Assembly (NCBI GenBank): GCA_947629575.1
Contig: CANREF010000004.1
Span: 62,001-126,000 of the forward strand
Origin: an uncultured Clostridia bacterium
Lineage (GTDB): Bacteria > Bacillota > Clostridia > Christensenellales > Borkfalkiaceae
Length of the DNA: 64,000 nt
Reading direction: 5' to 3'
Shown: piece by piece, positions 24,767 to 33,870 of the stretch
Layout: each line of letters opens with the position of its first letter
Numbering within the stretch: position 1 is the stretch's first letter
Made by a program: the position numbers and the translations under genes
The notes under the pieces: generated by a model
What the model saw: the letters and a program-made list of their open reading frames with translations, nothing else
The model's database searches: none
What the model was told of the DNA's origin: nothing

Positions 24767-26239
24767 ATGATGCAAGTTCTCGGTCTGGATGTCGGCACTA
24801 CCCGGATGAAGTGCGGGGTATATGACGAAAACGGCACGCTTCTGTATTCGGACGGGCGGGATTACGGCGTGAAGGAATGGGGCAGGGAAGTCTGTCTCGA
24901 TCTTCCCGCGATGCTCTCCTGCGCGGCGGCGCTTCTGAAAAACGCCTATGCGGCCGCGCCCTTTTCGGCGATCGCCATCTCTTCGCTGGGGGAATCCTTT
25001 GCGCTCCTCGGCGAGGAGGACGAACTCCTTCTGCCGCCCATGTCTTTCGGCGATCTGAGGGGAGAGGCGGAGGCGGGCGAATATGCCTCCCGCGCAAGGG
25101 AGATCTTTACGGTCTCGGGGACGTCGCCGCAGGCGATGTATTCCGCCTATCGGCTCGCATGGCTCAAAAATCACCGCCCCGACCTCTTCAAAAGGGCAAG
25201 GAAGCTGTTGCTCATCGCCGATTACATCGGCTACTTTCTCACGGGAGAACGCCTCTGCGACCGCTCCTCCGCCGCCCGCACGGGGCTCTACGATATTCGC
25301 AGTTACCGCTTCTCTCCCGCGCTGTGCGAACTGTTCGGCATAGACCTTGGGCTGTTCTCTCCGACCGCTCCGAGCGGCGCCGTTGTGGGACAGGTGCGGC
25401 GGACGTTCCTTGCGGAATGGGGGGCAAAAGAGCCCGTCTTTGTCGTGACGGGCGGGCACGATCAGATCTGCGCCACCCTCGGCGCGGGCGGGCTCGCTTC
25501 GGGCGTGTGCGTGGACGGGCTCGGCACGGTGGAGTGCATGACCGCACTCTACGACGCGCCCTCCTCCGATTTCGGAATGGGAGCGGCGGGGTATCCGAAC
25601 GTTCCCTTCGCCGTGGACGGACTGTACGCCACCTACCTTCTCAACTACTCCTGCGGGTCGCTCGTGCATTGGTGGCTGGATACGGCTTGGCGGGGAGAGC
25701 GAGATCCCTTCTCCGCGGCGGAAGCGGGCTTTTCGCCGTCGCCCACGGGGCTGTATGTCCTGCCCTATTTTTCGGGTGCGGCGACCCCATTTCAGGATGT
25801 GAACGCGAGCGGCGCCGTTCTCAATCTGCGGCTTTCCACTTCCCCCTCGGACGTGTACAAAGGGATCTTGGAGGGGTTGAGCTATGAGATGCGGCTCAAT
25901 CTCGAGGAAGTGAAAAAGTACGGGATCTCTCCCAAGCGGCTGCTGGCTGCGGGGGGCGGAGCTTCCTCAAAGGCTTGGCTGCAGATCAAGGCGGACGTCA
26001 CGGGGCTTCCCGTCTATCCGCCCAAGGTCAAGGAGACGGGGGTATGCGGCGCGGCGATCCTTGCCCTTTCCGCACTGCAAGAAAGACCGATCCCATCGGT
26101 CGCGGAAAGGTTCGTCCGTCTCGGCGAGCCGATACTTCCCGACGGGGAAAACGCCGCCCGTTACAGCGAACTTTACGCGGGTTACAGACAATTATATAAG
26201 ACTTTGAAACCATTTCAAAAGAAAGGAGTTGAGATATGA
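24767..26239 (+). CDS. FGGY-family sugar kinase
   Basis: A 490-residue carbohydrate kinase. The N-terminal phosphate-1 motif LGLDVGTTRMKCGVYDENG, the adenosine motif near VTGGHDQICATLGAG and the C-terminal ATP-binding LAAGGGASSKAWLQIKADV identify the FGGY fold (xylulokinase, fuculokinase, rhamnulokinase group). It probably phosphorylates the ketose made by the next enzyme. Two adjacent ATG codons (24767 and 24770) could start it. It overlaps the isomerase gene by 4 bases. Exact sugar cannot be read from the sequence. Confidence 0.88.
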   Translation: MMQVLGLDVGTTRMKCGVYDENGTLLYSDGRDYGVKEWGREVCLDLPAMLSCAAALLKNAYAAAPFSAIAISSLGESFALLGEEDELLLPPMSFGDLRGEAEAGEYASRAREIFTVSGTSPQAMYSAYRLAWLKNHRPDLFKRARKLLLIADYIGYFLTGERLCDRSSAARTGLYDIRSYRFSPALCELFGIDLGLFSPTAPSGAVVGQVRRTFLAEWGAKEPVFVVTGGHDQICATLGAGGLASGVCVDGLGTVECMTALYDAPSSDFGMGAAGYPNVPFAVDGLYATYLLNYSCGSLVHWWLDTAWRGERDPFSAAEAGFSPSPTGLYVLPYFSGAATPFQDVNASGAVLNLRLSTSPSDVYKGILEGLSYEMRLNLEEVKKYGISPKRLLAAGGGASSKAWLQIKADVTGLPVYPPKVKETGVCGAAILALSALQERPIPSVAERFVRLGEPILPDGENAARYSELYAGYRQLYKTLKPFQKKGVEI

Positions 26240-27630
26240 AATTTGCACTGTTTTTCGGCAACCGCGGGTTCATGCCCGGGGAACTCATCGAGGGGGCACG
26301 CGCCGGCCTCATCAAGGCGGTCACGGACGCGGGATACGGCTATATCGCCATGGACCCGTCCCTCACCCGCTACGGCGCGGTCGAAACGCGCGAAGAGGGG
26401 AGACTGTATCATGATTGGCTCAGATCGCACGAGGGCGAATACGACGGGGTGATCCTGTGTATGCCCATCTTCATCGACGAGAACGGCGCGGTCGCCGCCC
26501 TTCAGGACGCGGGCGTGCCCATTCTCATGCAGGCTTATCCCGATGAGATCGGAAAGTTGGACTTTGCGCACCGCCGCGACGCCTTCTGCGGAAAATTTTC
26601 GGTGACGGACGTGTTCTATCAGTACAAGATCCCGTTCACGGTGATGAAGCCGCACGTCGTACATCCGCTGAGCGAGGAATTCGGACAGAACTTGAGGGAC
26701 TTCGCCGCGATCTGCCGTGTGGTGAAGGGGATGAAGCGGTTCAACCTCGGCTGCATCGGCGCGCGCACGACGGCATTCAAGACGGTGCGGTTCGACGAAG
26801 TGGCTCTCCAGCGCTACGGGATCAACGTGGAAAGTTTCGATCTTTCCGAACTCATCGACTTCGTGAACAAGAAGAGGGAGGACGATCCCGCCGTGCTCGC
26901 GAAGATCGACCGCTTGAAGGGCTATGCCGATTTTACAAAAGTTCCCGCGGGCAATCTGCTCACCCTTGCGAAGATCTCCGTCGTCCTCGACGAGTATATC
27001 GAGAATTACCGCCTCGACGCGCTTACGCTCCGTTGCTGGAACGAGCTTGAGACGATCTTACGGGTGTGCCCTTGCGTGCTCATCTCCGAGCTCAACGACC
27101 GCGGCGTCGTTTGTTCCTGCGAGATCGATCTCACGAGCGCGATCACCATGCGCGCCATTGCGCTTGCGAGCGGACAGCCTGCCGCCTGTCTCGACTGGAA
27201 CAACAACTACGGCGGCGACGAGGATAAGGTCATCCTTTTCCATTGCGGACCTGTCGCCCAAAGCCTCATGGCGGGAAAGGGCACAGTGACCGAGCACAAG
27301 ATGTTCGCGAAGGGAGATCCGGGCAGCGGATGGGGGACGAACGAAGGAAGGATCAAGGCGATGGACATGACCTTTTCCAACGGCTTTACCGAGAACGGCA
27401 AGTTCAAGGTGTATGTGAGCGAAGGGCGGTTTACGGACGACCCCATCGAGAGAGAATTCTTCGGCTGCGGCGGCGTCGCGGAGATCCTCGACCTTCAAAA
27501 CAAGCTCATCCGCCTTGCGCGCGGCGGGTTCAAACACCATACGACGGTGGGAACGGGACACATGAAGGCGGTGCTCGAGGAGGCCTTCAGGACCTATCTC
27601 GGCTATGAATTCGTCGATATCGAGAGGTGA
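26236..27630 (+). CDS. L-fucose/L-arabinose isomerase-like enzyme
   Basis: A 464-residue protein of the fucose/arabinose isomerase superfamily, which interconverts aldoses and ketoses with a bound divalent metal. Family marks are the N-terminal receptor-like fold (MKFALFFGNRGFMPGELIEG), a VVKGMKRFNLGCIGARTTAFKTVRFDE block, the C-terminal CEIDLTSAITMRAIALASGQPA and GTGHMKAVLEEA. It is shorter than FucI (about 590) and close to the shorter clostridial members. AAAGGAGTTGAGAT is the ribosome site. The aldolase follows after 3 bases. Confidence 0.82.
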   Translation: MKFALFFGNRGFMPGELIEGARAGLIKAVTDAGYGYIAMDPSLTRYGAVETREEGRLYHDWLRSHEGEYDGVILCMPIFIDENGAVAALQDAGVPILMQAYPDEIGKLDFAHRRDAFCGKFSVTDVFYQYKIPFTVMKPHVVHPLSEEFGQNLRDFAAICRVVKGMKRFNLGCIGARTTAFKTVRFDEVALQRYGINVESFDLSELIDFVNKKREDDPAVLAKIDRLKGYADFTKVPAGNLLTLAKISVVLDEYIENYRLDALTLRCWNELETILRVCPCVLISELNDRGVVCSCEIDLTSAITMRAIALASGQPAACLDWNNNYGGDEDKVILFHCGPVAQSLMAGKGTVTEHKMFAKGDPGSGWGTNEGRIKAMDMTFSNGFTENGKFKVYVSEGRFTDDPIEREFFGCGGVAEILDLQNKLIRLARGGFKHHTTVGTGHMKAVLEEAFRTYLGYEFVDIER

Positions 27631-27633
27631 GAG

Positions 27634-28482
27634 ATGATCGCAGGGCTCAAAGAAGTGATCTCCGAGGCAAGGAAGAGAGGGGGCGCAGTCGCTGCGTTCA
27701 ATACCCCCAATCTCGAAAATCTGCTCGCCGCGCTCGAGGCGGCGGAGGAACTCGGTGTTCCGCTCATTATCTCCCATGCGCAGATCCATGAGGGGTTCGC
27801 GCCCCTCGGGCGGGTGGGACGGATGATGCGCGCGCTGGCGGAGGGAAGTTCCGCCAAAGTGTGCGTCCACCTCGACCACGGCGAGGACGAGGAGTACTGC
27901 AAGCGGGCGATCGGGCTCGGGTTCAATTCCGTCATGATCGACTATTCCGCTCTTTCCTACGAAGAGAACATCGCTGGTACTCGCCGCATGGTGGAATACG
28001 CCCACCGCAATGGCGTGGAGGTGGAAGCCGAGCTCGGCAGGCTGCCTCAGCGCGAGGGGGGAGGGGAGGCGCAGGAACGCCCCCAAGACCTCTACACCGA
28101 CCCCGCCCTCGTTCCCGTATTTTTGAAGGAGACGGGCGTTGACGCGCTCGCCATTGCCTTCGGGACGGCGCACGGCATCTATAAGACTAAGCCCGTGCTC
28201 AACTTCGATATCATCCGAAGGGTGCGCGCGCTCACCGATGTGCCCCTCGTCATGCACGGCGGGAGCGGCATTTCCCGCGACGAATATCTGAGAGCGATCG
28301 AATGCGGGATCGGCAAGATCAACTATTATACGTACATGTCCTATGCGGGGTATGCCGCGGCGGCGGAGTATGTCGGAAAAGTCCCCGCGGACTTCTTCCA
28401 CAACCTTGCCGCGGAGGCGCAGCGCGCCATGAAAGAAAACTTGCTCGCAACGCTGAAAGTATTTTCTGGAGGAAATTTATGA
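27634..28482 (+). CDS. Class II ketose-phosphate aldolase
   Basis: A 282-residue zinc-dependent aldolase of the FbaA/GatY/KbaY family that splits a ketose phosphate into dihydroxyacetone phosphate and an aldehyde. Zinc and phosphate motifs are visible: VCVHLDHGEDEEYC near residue 72-85, EAELGRLPQREGG near 138, AIAFGTAHGIYK near 175, MHGGSGIS near 206 and GIGKINYYTYM near 226. The insertion after GxLG is short. It overlaps the next gene by 4 bases. A canonical fucose pathway would use a different (FucA-type) aldolase. Confidence 0.88.
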   Translation: MIAGLKEVISEARKRGGAVAAFNTPNLENLLAALEAAEELGVPLIISHAQIHEGFAPLGRVGRMMRALAEGSSAKVCVHLDHGEDEEYCKRAIGLGFNSVMIDYSALSYEENIAGTRRMVEYAHRNGVEVEAELGRLPQREGGGEAQERPQDLYTDPALVPVFLKETGVDALAIAFGTAHGIYKTKPVLNFDIIRRVRALTDVPLVMHGGSGISRDEYLRAIECGIGKINYYTYMSYAGYAAAAEYVGKVPADFFHNLAAEAQRAMKENLLATLKVFSGGNL

Positions 28483-29429
28483 AAAAGGAATATGTCGCTT
28501 CGCCCGCGTCTCTCTGCGGGACAGAACGCTTCACCCTGTCGGAGGGAAAGGGGAAGGGCACGGAAATGATGCGCGTGTACAACGGCGTTCTCGATCTCAC
28601 CCTCTCCCTCGACCGCGGTATGGACGTCTTCCGCCTCTTTTACCGCGGATGCCCCGTAGGCTATCTCTCAAAGAACGGAATGGTCTCTCCCCAACTTGCG
28701 GGGAGCTGTTCCTATCCGTTTGCGAGCAATTTTCCCGCGGGATTTCTCTACACCTGCGGACTTGACAACGTGGGCGCAGCCGTTGAGGAAAACGGGCGCA
28801 TACTGCCTCAGCACGGGAGCGCGTCCTATCTTCCCGCCGAAAATGTGACTGTCGAGGCGGAGGAGCGGGAGGGGGAATACCTTCTCCATATTACGGGGCA
28901 GACCGCCCATACCTCCCTGTTCGGGAACACCCTTCTTCTCAAGCGGAAATACACCCTTCGCGAGGGGGGAAGCGAGCTCAAGCTGCAAGACGAGATCGTA
29001 AACGAAGGCGGAACGGAAGAGGGGTATCTTCTCATGTATCACTGCAATCTCGGATATCCCGTTCTCGACGAACATGCCCGTTTGGAGCTCGAAGAAATTG
29101 ACTGCCGCCTTGTTTCCGCGGTGGGGGACAGGGCGCGCTGTCTGCGCTTCGAGCCGCCCACGCCCGCCCGCAATGAGGAGGTATACCTGCATACGCTCAA
29201 AGGGGGAAGGGGGGTCAAAGCCAAACTGAAGGGACAAAAAATCTCGGTCTCCTTCGAATTCGACGCGGAGGAGCTTCCCTACCTCGTCGAGTGGAAGAGC
29301 ATGGCGTGCGGAGACTACGTGCTCGGCGTCGAACCCACGATGATGCCCATGCCCGAGCGCCGCAAGCGCGTCCTCAAACCGGGTGATAAAGCCGTGCATA
29401 CCCTCACTTGGAGATTCGAAGAGGAGTAG
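28479..29429 (+). CDS. DUF4432/aldose 1-epimerase-like protein
   Basis: A 316-residue protein of the galactose mutarotase-like superfamily (DUF4432 type). Seen: LSLDRGMDVFRLFYRG near residue 45, a YMYHCN-like LLMYHCNLGYPVLDE near 190 and the C-terminal YLVEWKSMACGDYVLGVEPTM. The start overlaps the aldolase stop (ATGA) and has TGGAGGAAATTT upstream. It probably interconverts sugar anomers for the isomerase. It is the last gene of the operon, before a bidirectional terminator. Confidence 0.82.
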   Translation: MKKEYVASPASLCGTERFTLSEGKGKGTEMMRVYNGVLDLTLSLDRGMDVFRLFYRGCPVGYLSKNGMVSPQLAGSCSYPFASNFPAGFLYTCGLDNVGAAVEENGRILPQHGSASYLPAENVTVEAEEREGEYLLHITGQTAHTSLFGNTLLLKRKYTLREGGSELKLQDEIVNEGGTEEGYLLMYHCNLGYPVLDEHARLELEEIDCRLVSAVGDRARCLRFEPPTPARNEEVYLHTLKGGRGVKAKLKGQKISVSFEFDAEELPYLVEWKSMACGDYVLGVEPTMMPMPERRKRVLKPGDKAVHTLTWRFEEE

Positions 29430-29438
29430 AATTTTGAA

Positions 29439-29475
29439 AAAGCAGCCGCTCGGGCATTGCCCGAGCGGCTGCTTT
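29439..29475. terminator. Bidirectional terminator
   Basis: A 17-base stem (29439-29455 and 29459-29475, ATT loop). The T run is stronger on the minus strand, for the alcohol dehydrogenase gene. Confidence 0.8.
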
Positions 29476-29537
29476 CCTGCCCGAAGGGCAGTGGAAAATG
29501 TTACAAATTTTGGTATACGTATGCCATTTTTTTGACA

Positions 29538-30701
29538 TTACAGGCTCTCTTTCAGGATTTTTACGATCTCCTCGCGGGTGAGCACGTGATAGCCGCCGTC
29601 CATGACGAGGGTGGCGTCGGCAATGCCCTCGATCATCTCTTCACTCACACCGAGTTCCTTGAGCCCCATTGCAACGCCCAGTTCCCTCATCCAGCTTTCG
29701 AGCGCCTTCAATCCGCTTTGGGCGATCTCCTCGTCCGTGCCGCGCTCCTCGACCTTCCACACCTCCACGGCAAAGCGGCGGAACTTTTTCAGCCCGTAGG
29801 GGAGGATGTGGCGGTAGTAGGGCAGAGAGACGGCGGAGAGCGTCATGCCGTGCGTGGCGTCGGTGTATGCGCCGACCGCCTGCCCCAACATGTGCACTTC
29901 CCAGTCGGTGCTCTTCCCCGCCGCGATGAGGGTATTGAGCGCCCATGTCGCCGCCCACATGATGTTCGAGCGCGCCTCGTAATTTTCGGGATCTTTGAGC
30001 GCAACGCGGGAATTTGCGATGAGGCTCTTCATGAGCGCTTCCGAAAGATAGTCGCTCACGTTGTCGTCCGTGCCCGAGAAATACTGCTCGCAGATGTGGT
30101 TGAACGCGTCGTAGATTCCCGCCACCATCTGACGGCGGGGGACGGTGTAGGTGAATTCGGGGTCGAGCACGGTGAACTTCGGCATGACTTCACTGCCGAA
30201 CACATGCCCGATCTTGAGCTTCTGCGCGTGATTCGTGATGACCGAGCCCCCGTTCATCTCGCTTCCCGTTCCCACCATAGTGAGCACGCACCCGACGGGA
30301 AGGAGCTTGCAGGAGGGCTCTTCGAAGCGGATGAAGTACTTCTCCCACGGGTCTTCGTCGCAGTATACGGAGACGGAGACCGCCTTTGCATAATCGCAGA
30401 CCGAGCCGCCGCCGACGGCGAGCAGCAGGTCCACTTCGTTTTCCCGCGCGATCTTCACCCCCTCGTAGAGCTTTTCCACGGTGGGGTTGGGCATGACGCC
30501 GCCGTCTTCCACGATCTTTTTCCCGCTCTCTTTGAGAAGGGAAACGACCTGATCGTAGATACCGTTTTTCTTGACGGAACCGCCGCCGTAGATGAGCTGG
30601 ACGGTCTTTCCATAGGCTTTGAGCGCCTCTTTCAAATCGGCAAGCGCGCCCTTTCCGAAGTAGATCTTTGTGGGGTTTTGATAGGTAAAGTTTCCGAGCA
30701 T
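29538..30701 (-). CDS. Iron-containing alcohol dehydrogenase (butanol dehydrogenase type)
   Basis: A 387-residue cytosolic enzyme of the BdhA/YugJ type that reduces aldehydes to alcohols with NAD(P)H. Cofactor motif GGGSVCDYAKAVS near residue 93, metal-ligand region VLDPEFTYTVPRRQMVAGIYDAFNHICEQYF and ATHGMTLSAVSLPYYRHI are typical. The start at 30701 has AAGGAGGT six bases upstream. Promoter on the minus strand: TTGACA (30763-30758) with TAAATT 18 bases on. It is convergent with the sugar operon and could reduce the aldehyde released by the aldolase. Confidence 0.93.
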   Translation of the reverse strand: MLGNFTYQNPTKIYFGKGALADLKEALKAYGKTVQLIYGGGSVKKNGIYDQVVSLLKESGKKIVEDGGVMPNPTVEKLYEGVKIARENEVDLLLAVGGGSVCDYAKAVSVSVYCDEDPWEKYFIRFEEPSCKLLPVGCVLTMVGTGSEMNGGSVITNHAQKLKIGHVFGSEVMPKFTVLDPEFTYTVPRRQMVAGIYDAFNHICEQYFSGTDDNVSDYLSEALMKSLIANSRVALKDPENYEARSNIMWAATWALNTLIAAGKSTDWEVHMLGQAVGAYTDATHGMTLSAVSLPYYRHILPYGLKKFRRFAVEVWKVEERGTDEEIAQSGLKALESWMRELGVAMGLKELGVSEEMIEGIADATLVMDGGYHVLTREEIVKILKESL

Positions 30702-30803
30702 GATGTTACCTCCTTGATGTCCGATCTGCCTATAATTTACCATATCCGAGGGGGAAATGTCAACCGCTCGCAAAAAATTGCCGCGGAATTGCCCGCCGCG
30801 CAT

Positions 30804-30832
30804 TTGCTTTTCCGCTCTGCAGGTGATATAAT
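30804..30832 (+). promoter_or_regulatory. Promoter of the Nudix-HAD pair
   Basis: TTGCTT (30804-30809), 17-base spacer, TATAAT (30827-30832); ATG of the Nudix gene is 20 bases on, behind AAGGAGGCGG. Confidence 0.75.
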
Positions 30833-30852
30833 ACATAAAAAAGGAGGCGGAT

Positions 30853-31248
30853 ATGCAGAGAACGGTCGTTGCGGCGCTTTTGCGGAGAGAGGGGAAGATC
30901 CTCATCTGCCGCCGCCCCGAGGGCAAGGCGCGGGCGCTTTTGTGGGAATTTGCGGGCGGGAAGGTCGAACCGAACGAGACGCCCGAGGAGGCGCTCGTGC
31001 GCGAATGCAGAGAAGAACTCGGCGTCACGGTCAAGGTGGGGGAAGTCTATGCCCGTCTCACCCATACCTATCCCGATATCACCGTCCGCCTCATTCTCTT
31101 TTCCTGCACGCTCGAAGAGGGTGAGCCCCAAAGGCTCGAGCACGCGGCGCTCAAGTGGGTCGCTCCCGCCGAGCTTTTGCAGTACGAATTTTGTCCCGCG
31201 GATGCCGCGATCGTCGAAAAATTGTCCCGCGAAGGAGGGGAAGGATGA
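30853..31248 (+). CDS. Nudix hydrolase, MutT type
   Basis: A 131-residue pyrophosphohydrolase. The Nudix box G-x5-E-x7-REUxEE-xGU is intact (GGKVEPNETPEEALVRECREELGV, residues about 36-59). Family members of this size hydrolyse 8-oxo-dGTP or dCTP to protect DNA; substrate is inferred. It overlaps the HAD gene start (ATGA). Confidence 0.9.
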   Translation: MQRTVVAALLRREGKILICRRPEGKARALLWEFAGGKVEPNETPEEALVRECREELGVTVKVGEVYARLTHTYPDITVRLILFSCTLEEGEPQRLEHAALKWVAPAELLQYEFCPADAAIVEKLSREGGEG

Positions 31249-31952
31249 TAAAAACAGTGCTCTTCGACATGGACGGAACTCTCTTGCCCATGGAGCAGGA
31301 TAAGTTTGTGGAGGCATATTTCGCGCGGCTCGCAGTAAAGCTCGCCCCGCGCGGCTATGTGCCAGAAACGCTCTTCCCCGCGATTTGGAAGGGAGTTGCC
31401 GCCATGGTGAAAAACGACGGAAAGCGCACCAACGATGTTCTGTTTTGGGAGACCTTTTCCAAAATTTTGGGAGAGCATGTTATGAGCGATCTGCCGCTCT
31501 TCGAGGAATTCTACCGCGTCGAATTCAACGGGGCAAAAGAAGTGTGCGGATTTGCTCCCATGGCGAAGGAAGCGGTGCGCCGTCTCGAAGAAAAGGGCAT
31601 AGAGCGCGTCCTTGCCTCCAACCCGATCTTTCCCATGACGGCACAGGAAAACCGCATCCGCTGGGCGGGACTTTCCCCGCAGGATTTCCGCTACATCACT
31701 TCCTACGAGAACTCCCGTTTCTGCAAGCCCGATCCCCGCTACTACACCGAGATCGCCCAAAAACTTTCTCTCGACCCCAAGGAGTGCCTCATGGTGGGCA
31801 ACGACGTGAAGGAGGACGGCGCCGCGCTCTATGCGGGAATGTCCGTCTTCTTGCTCACCGATTGCCTCATCAATGCGGAAAATCTCGACTATTCCGCCCT
31901 TCCCCACGGAGATTACGCCGCTCTGATAGAATTTTTCAATCGCTTGCCTTAG
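31245..31952 (+). CDS. HAD-superfamily phosphatase
   Basis: A 235-residue HAD hydrolase. Motif I DMDGTLLP (catalytic D8 and D10), motif II ASNP near residue 121, motif III KPDPRYY near 162 and motif IV MVGNDVKEDGAAL are all visible, with a helical cap domain between motifs I and II (subfamily I). Substrate unknown. The start overlaps the Nudix stop and has GAAGGAGGGGAAGG as ribosome site. Confidence 0.9.
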   Translation: MIKTVLFDMDGTLLPMEQDKFVEAYFARLAVKLAPRGYVPETLFPAIWKGVAAMVKNDGKRTNDVLFWETFSKILGEHVMSDLPLFEEFYRVEFNGAKEVCGFAPMAKEAVRRLEEKGIERVLASNPIFPMTAQENRIRWAGLSPQDFRYITSYENSRFCKPDPRYYTEIAQKLSLDPKECLMVGNDVKEDGAALYAGMSVFLLTDCLINAENLDYSALPHGDYAALIEFFNRLP

Positions 31953-32069
31953 AGGAATTTATTTCCGCCGCCCCGCGCGCAGGGCGATCGTTCCCTTATA
32001 AAATTTTTTGAAAACTCAATACGGTTGGCACTTTTTTTGCAAATTCTTAAAAAATTTTTGAAAAAACCT

Positions 32070-32098
32070 TTGACAATTTGGGATGTTCGTGATATAAT
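32070..32098 (+). promoter_or_regulatory. Consensus promoter with a 145-base leader
   Basis: TTGACA (32070-32075), 17-base spacer, TATAAT (32093-32098): a full consensus match. The 31953-32249 gap holds no gene. Confidence 0.85.
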
Positions 32099-32249
32099 CA
32101 TATCGTATAATTCGACAAAAGGGCGTATTATGTCCCGAATTTTGCCGAACGTTACGGAAAAATGTGTTCAAGGAACGGTTTTTCCGCACTCTCCGTAGAA
32201 TGAAGGAGAGCGCAGTTTTCGAAGGCGGAAACCAAAAAGGAGAGCAAAG

Positions 32250-33707
32250 ATGTTATTCAACCTTGCGAAAGTCGATCTTTTCGGCAACATTCTCGATTGG
32301 GATGCTGCCACAACGATGGTTTGGTTGCTCATCATCGTCGGCGTAATGGTCATCATTACCTTCATCGTGCTGTCCATCCTCATCGTCCGCACAAGAGCGG
32401 CGAAAGAGGAACCCGAGACAGAACCGGAGCCCGAGCCCGAACCTATCCCCGAACCGGAGCCCGAGCCCGTTGTCGTTCCCGAACCCGAGCCCGAACCTGT
32501 TCCCGAACCTGTAATTGTTCCCGAACCCGTGATCGTCGAGGAGACTTTCACGAGCACGCTCCGTTACGACAAGAGTTTTACCGCAAAGCTCATCCAGTCG
32601 GACGACGAGACCAAACATTGGTATACCGAGCTCAAAAACGAGCTTCTTTCGTGGAAGAAAGTGCACGACCGCATGAGCTGGAAGCGCGAGACTTACCGCT
32701 TCGGCCGCGAGCCCGTGGTGAAGATGGTATTCCGCGGCAAGACGCTCTGCCTGCTCTTCCCGCTCGACCCGAAGGACTATGCGGAGAGCAAATACAAGGT
32801 GGAAGATATCTCCGATATGGCTTCCGCCGAGGAAACTCCCTGCATGTACCGTATCAAGAACGACCGCCGCACGAAGTACGCAAAGGAACTCATCGCGGTC
32901 GTTATGGAGCGTTTGGGCGGAGTGCGCATCGAGCGCGAATCGGTCGATTATTATCTTCCCTATGAGGGCTTGGTCGAACTCATCGACAAGGGGCTCATCA
33001 AGCGCAAGATCACGCAGGGCGAAGCGTTCGTCCCCGGCACTCCCGCAGAGGCAGCTCCCGCAGAGGCGGCCGCCGAGACCGAGCCGTCCGCGCCCGTTAC
33101 CGTCGTTCAAGTTCCCGCAGAACCCATCATCGTCGAGGAAGAATCTTATGAAGCCGGCTCTCTTCGCTATGACAGGAGTTTCCGCGCAAAGCTTATCCAG
33201 TCCGAGGACGAGATCAAACATTGGTATACCGAACTCAAGAACTATCTGCTGTCGTGGAAGAAGGTGCACGACCGCGAGAGCTGGAAGCACGAGACCTACC
33301 GTCTCGGTCGCAATCCCGTCGCGCGGGTCGCCTTCCGCGGCAAGACGCTGTGCATCTTCCTGCCCCTCAATCCGCAGGATTATGCCGATAGCAAGTACAA
33401 GGTGGAGGACGTGTCGGACATGGCGTCCGCTGCGGAACTGCCCTGCATGTACCGCATCAAGAACGACCGCCGCTTGAAGTACGCGCTGGAACTTCTGGAG
33501 ATCGTTCTCAACGGCTATGGTGCGGTCCGCACCGAGATCGAGACGGTGGACTATTACCAGCCCTATGAGGGGCTTGTCGAGCTCATCGGGAAGGGACTTA
33601 TCAAGCGCAAGATCTCCACGCGCGCGGAGGATGACTTCCTTCGCTCCCGCACCGAGGAAGCGGCTGTCGCCGAGAGCGCAGACGGGACTACCGAAGAAAA
33701 TAAATGA
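32250..33707 (+). CDS. Membrane protein with Glu-Pro linker and duplicated domain
   Basis: A 485-residue protein of unknown function. One transmembrane helix (about 21-47, TTMVWLLIIVGVMVIITFIV) is followed by an extended linker of alternating Glu-Pro and Val-Pro units (about 53-105), then two copies of a domain of about 135 residues (near 108-250 and 292-440). The copies share LRYDxSFxAKLIQSxDExKHWYTELKN, VHDRxSW, FRGKTLC, SKYKVEDxSDMAS and CMYRIKNDRR. A low-complexity Ala-Pro-Glu segment joins them. The strong promoter suggests an abundant protein. Cytoplasmic or external placement of the domains is unclear. Confidence 0.75.
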   Translation: MLFNLAKVDLFGNILDWDAATTMVWLLIIVGVMVIITFIVLSILIVRTRAAKEEPETEPEPEPEPIPEPEPEPVVVPEPEPEPVPEPVIVPEPVIVEETFTSTLRYDKSFTAKLIQSDDETKHWYTELKNELLSWKKVHDRMSWKRETYRFGREPVVKMVFRGKTLCLLFPLDPKDYAESKYKVEDISDMASAEETPCMYRIKNDRRTKYAKELIAVVMERLGGVRIERESVDYYLPYEGLVELIDKGLIKRKITQGEAFVPGTPAEAAPAEAAAETEPSAPVTVVQVPAEPIIVEEESYEAGSLRYDRSFRAKLIQSEDEIKHWYTELKNYLLSWKKVHDRESWKHETYRLGRNPVARVAFRGKTLCIFLPLNPQDYADSKYKVEDVSDMASAAELPCMYRIKNDRRLKYALELLEIVLNGYGAVRTEIETVDYYQPYEGLVELIGKGLIKRKISTRAEDDFLRSRTEEAAVAESADGTTEENK

Positions 33708-33723
33708 TCCGAAAGCAGATCCG

Positions 33724-33761
33724 AACTCCTTCAAAGCCTCAAACTTTGGAGGAGTTTTTTT
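33724..33761 (+). terminator. Intrinsic terminator
   Basis: Stem 33724-33736 with 33744-33756 (one G-T pair), followed by seven T. Confidence 0.88.
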
Positions 33762-33870
33762 GTACGGATATTTTCCCATTTGTCCAAAAACGACAAAACT
33801 TCCCGAAATGTTCCCATTCCGACCTGCTATGATTTTCAAGAAGGTAAAATGAAATGTGCGGAGGCGAAAT

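Noticed and set aside
29457-31124. 555-residue plus-strand frame across the alcohol dehydrogenase gene
   Set aside because: Antisense to a clear family member; no domain recognised.
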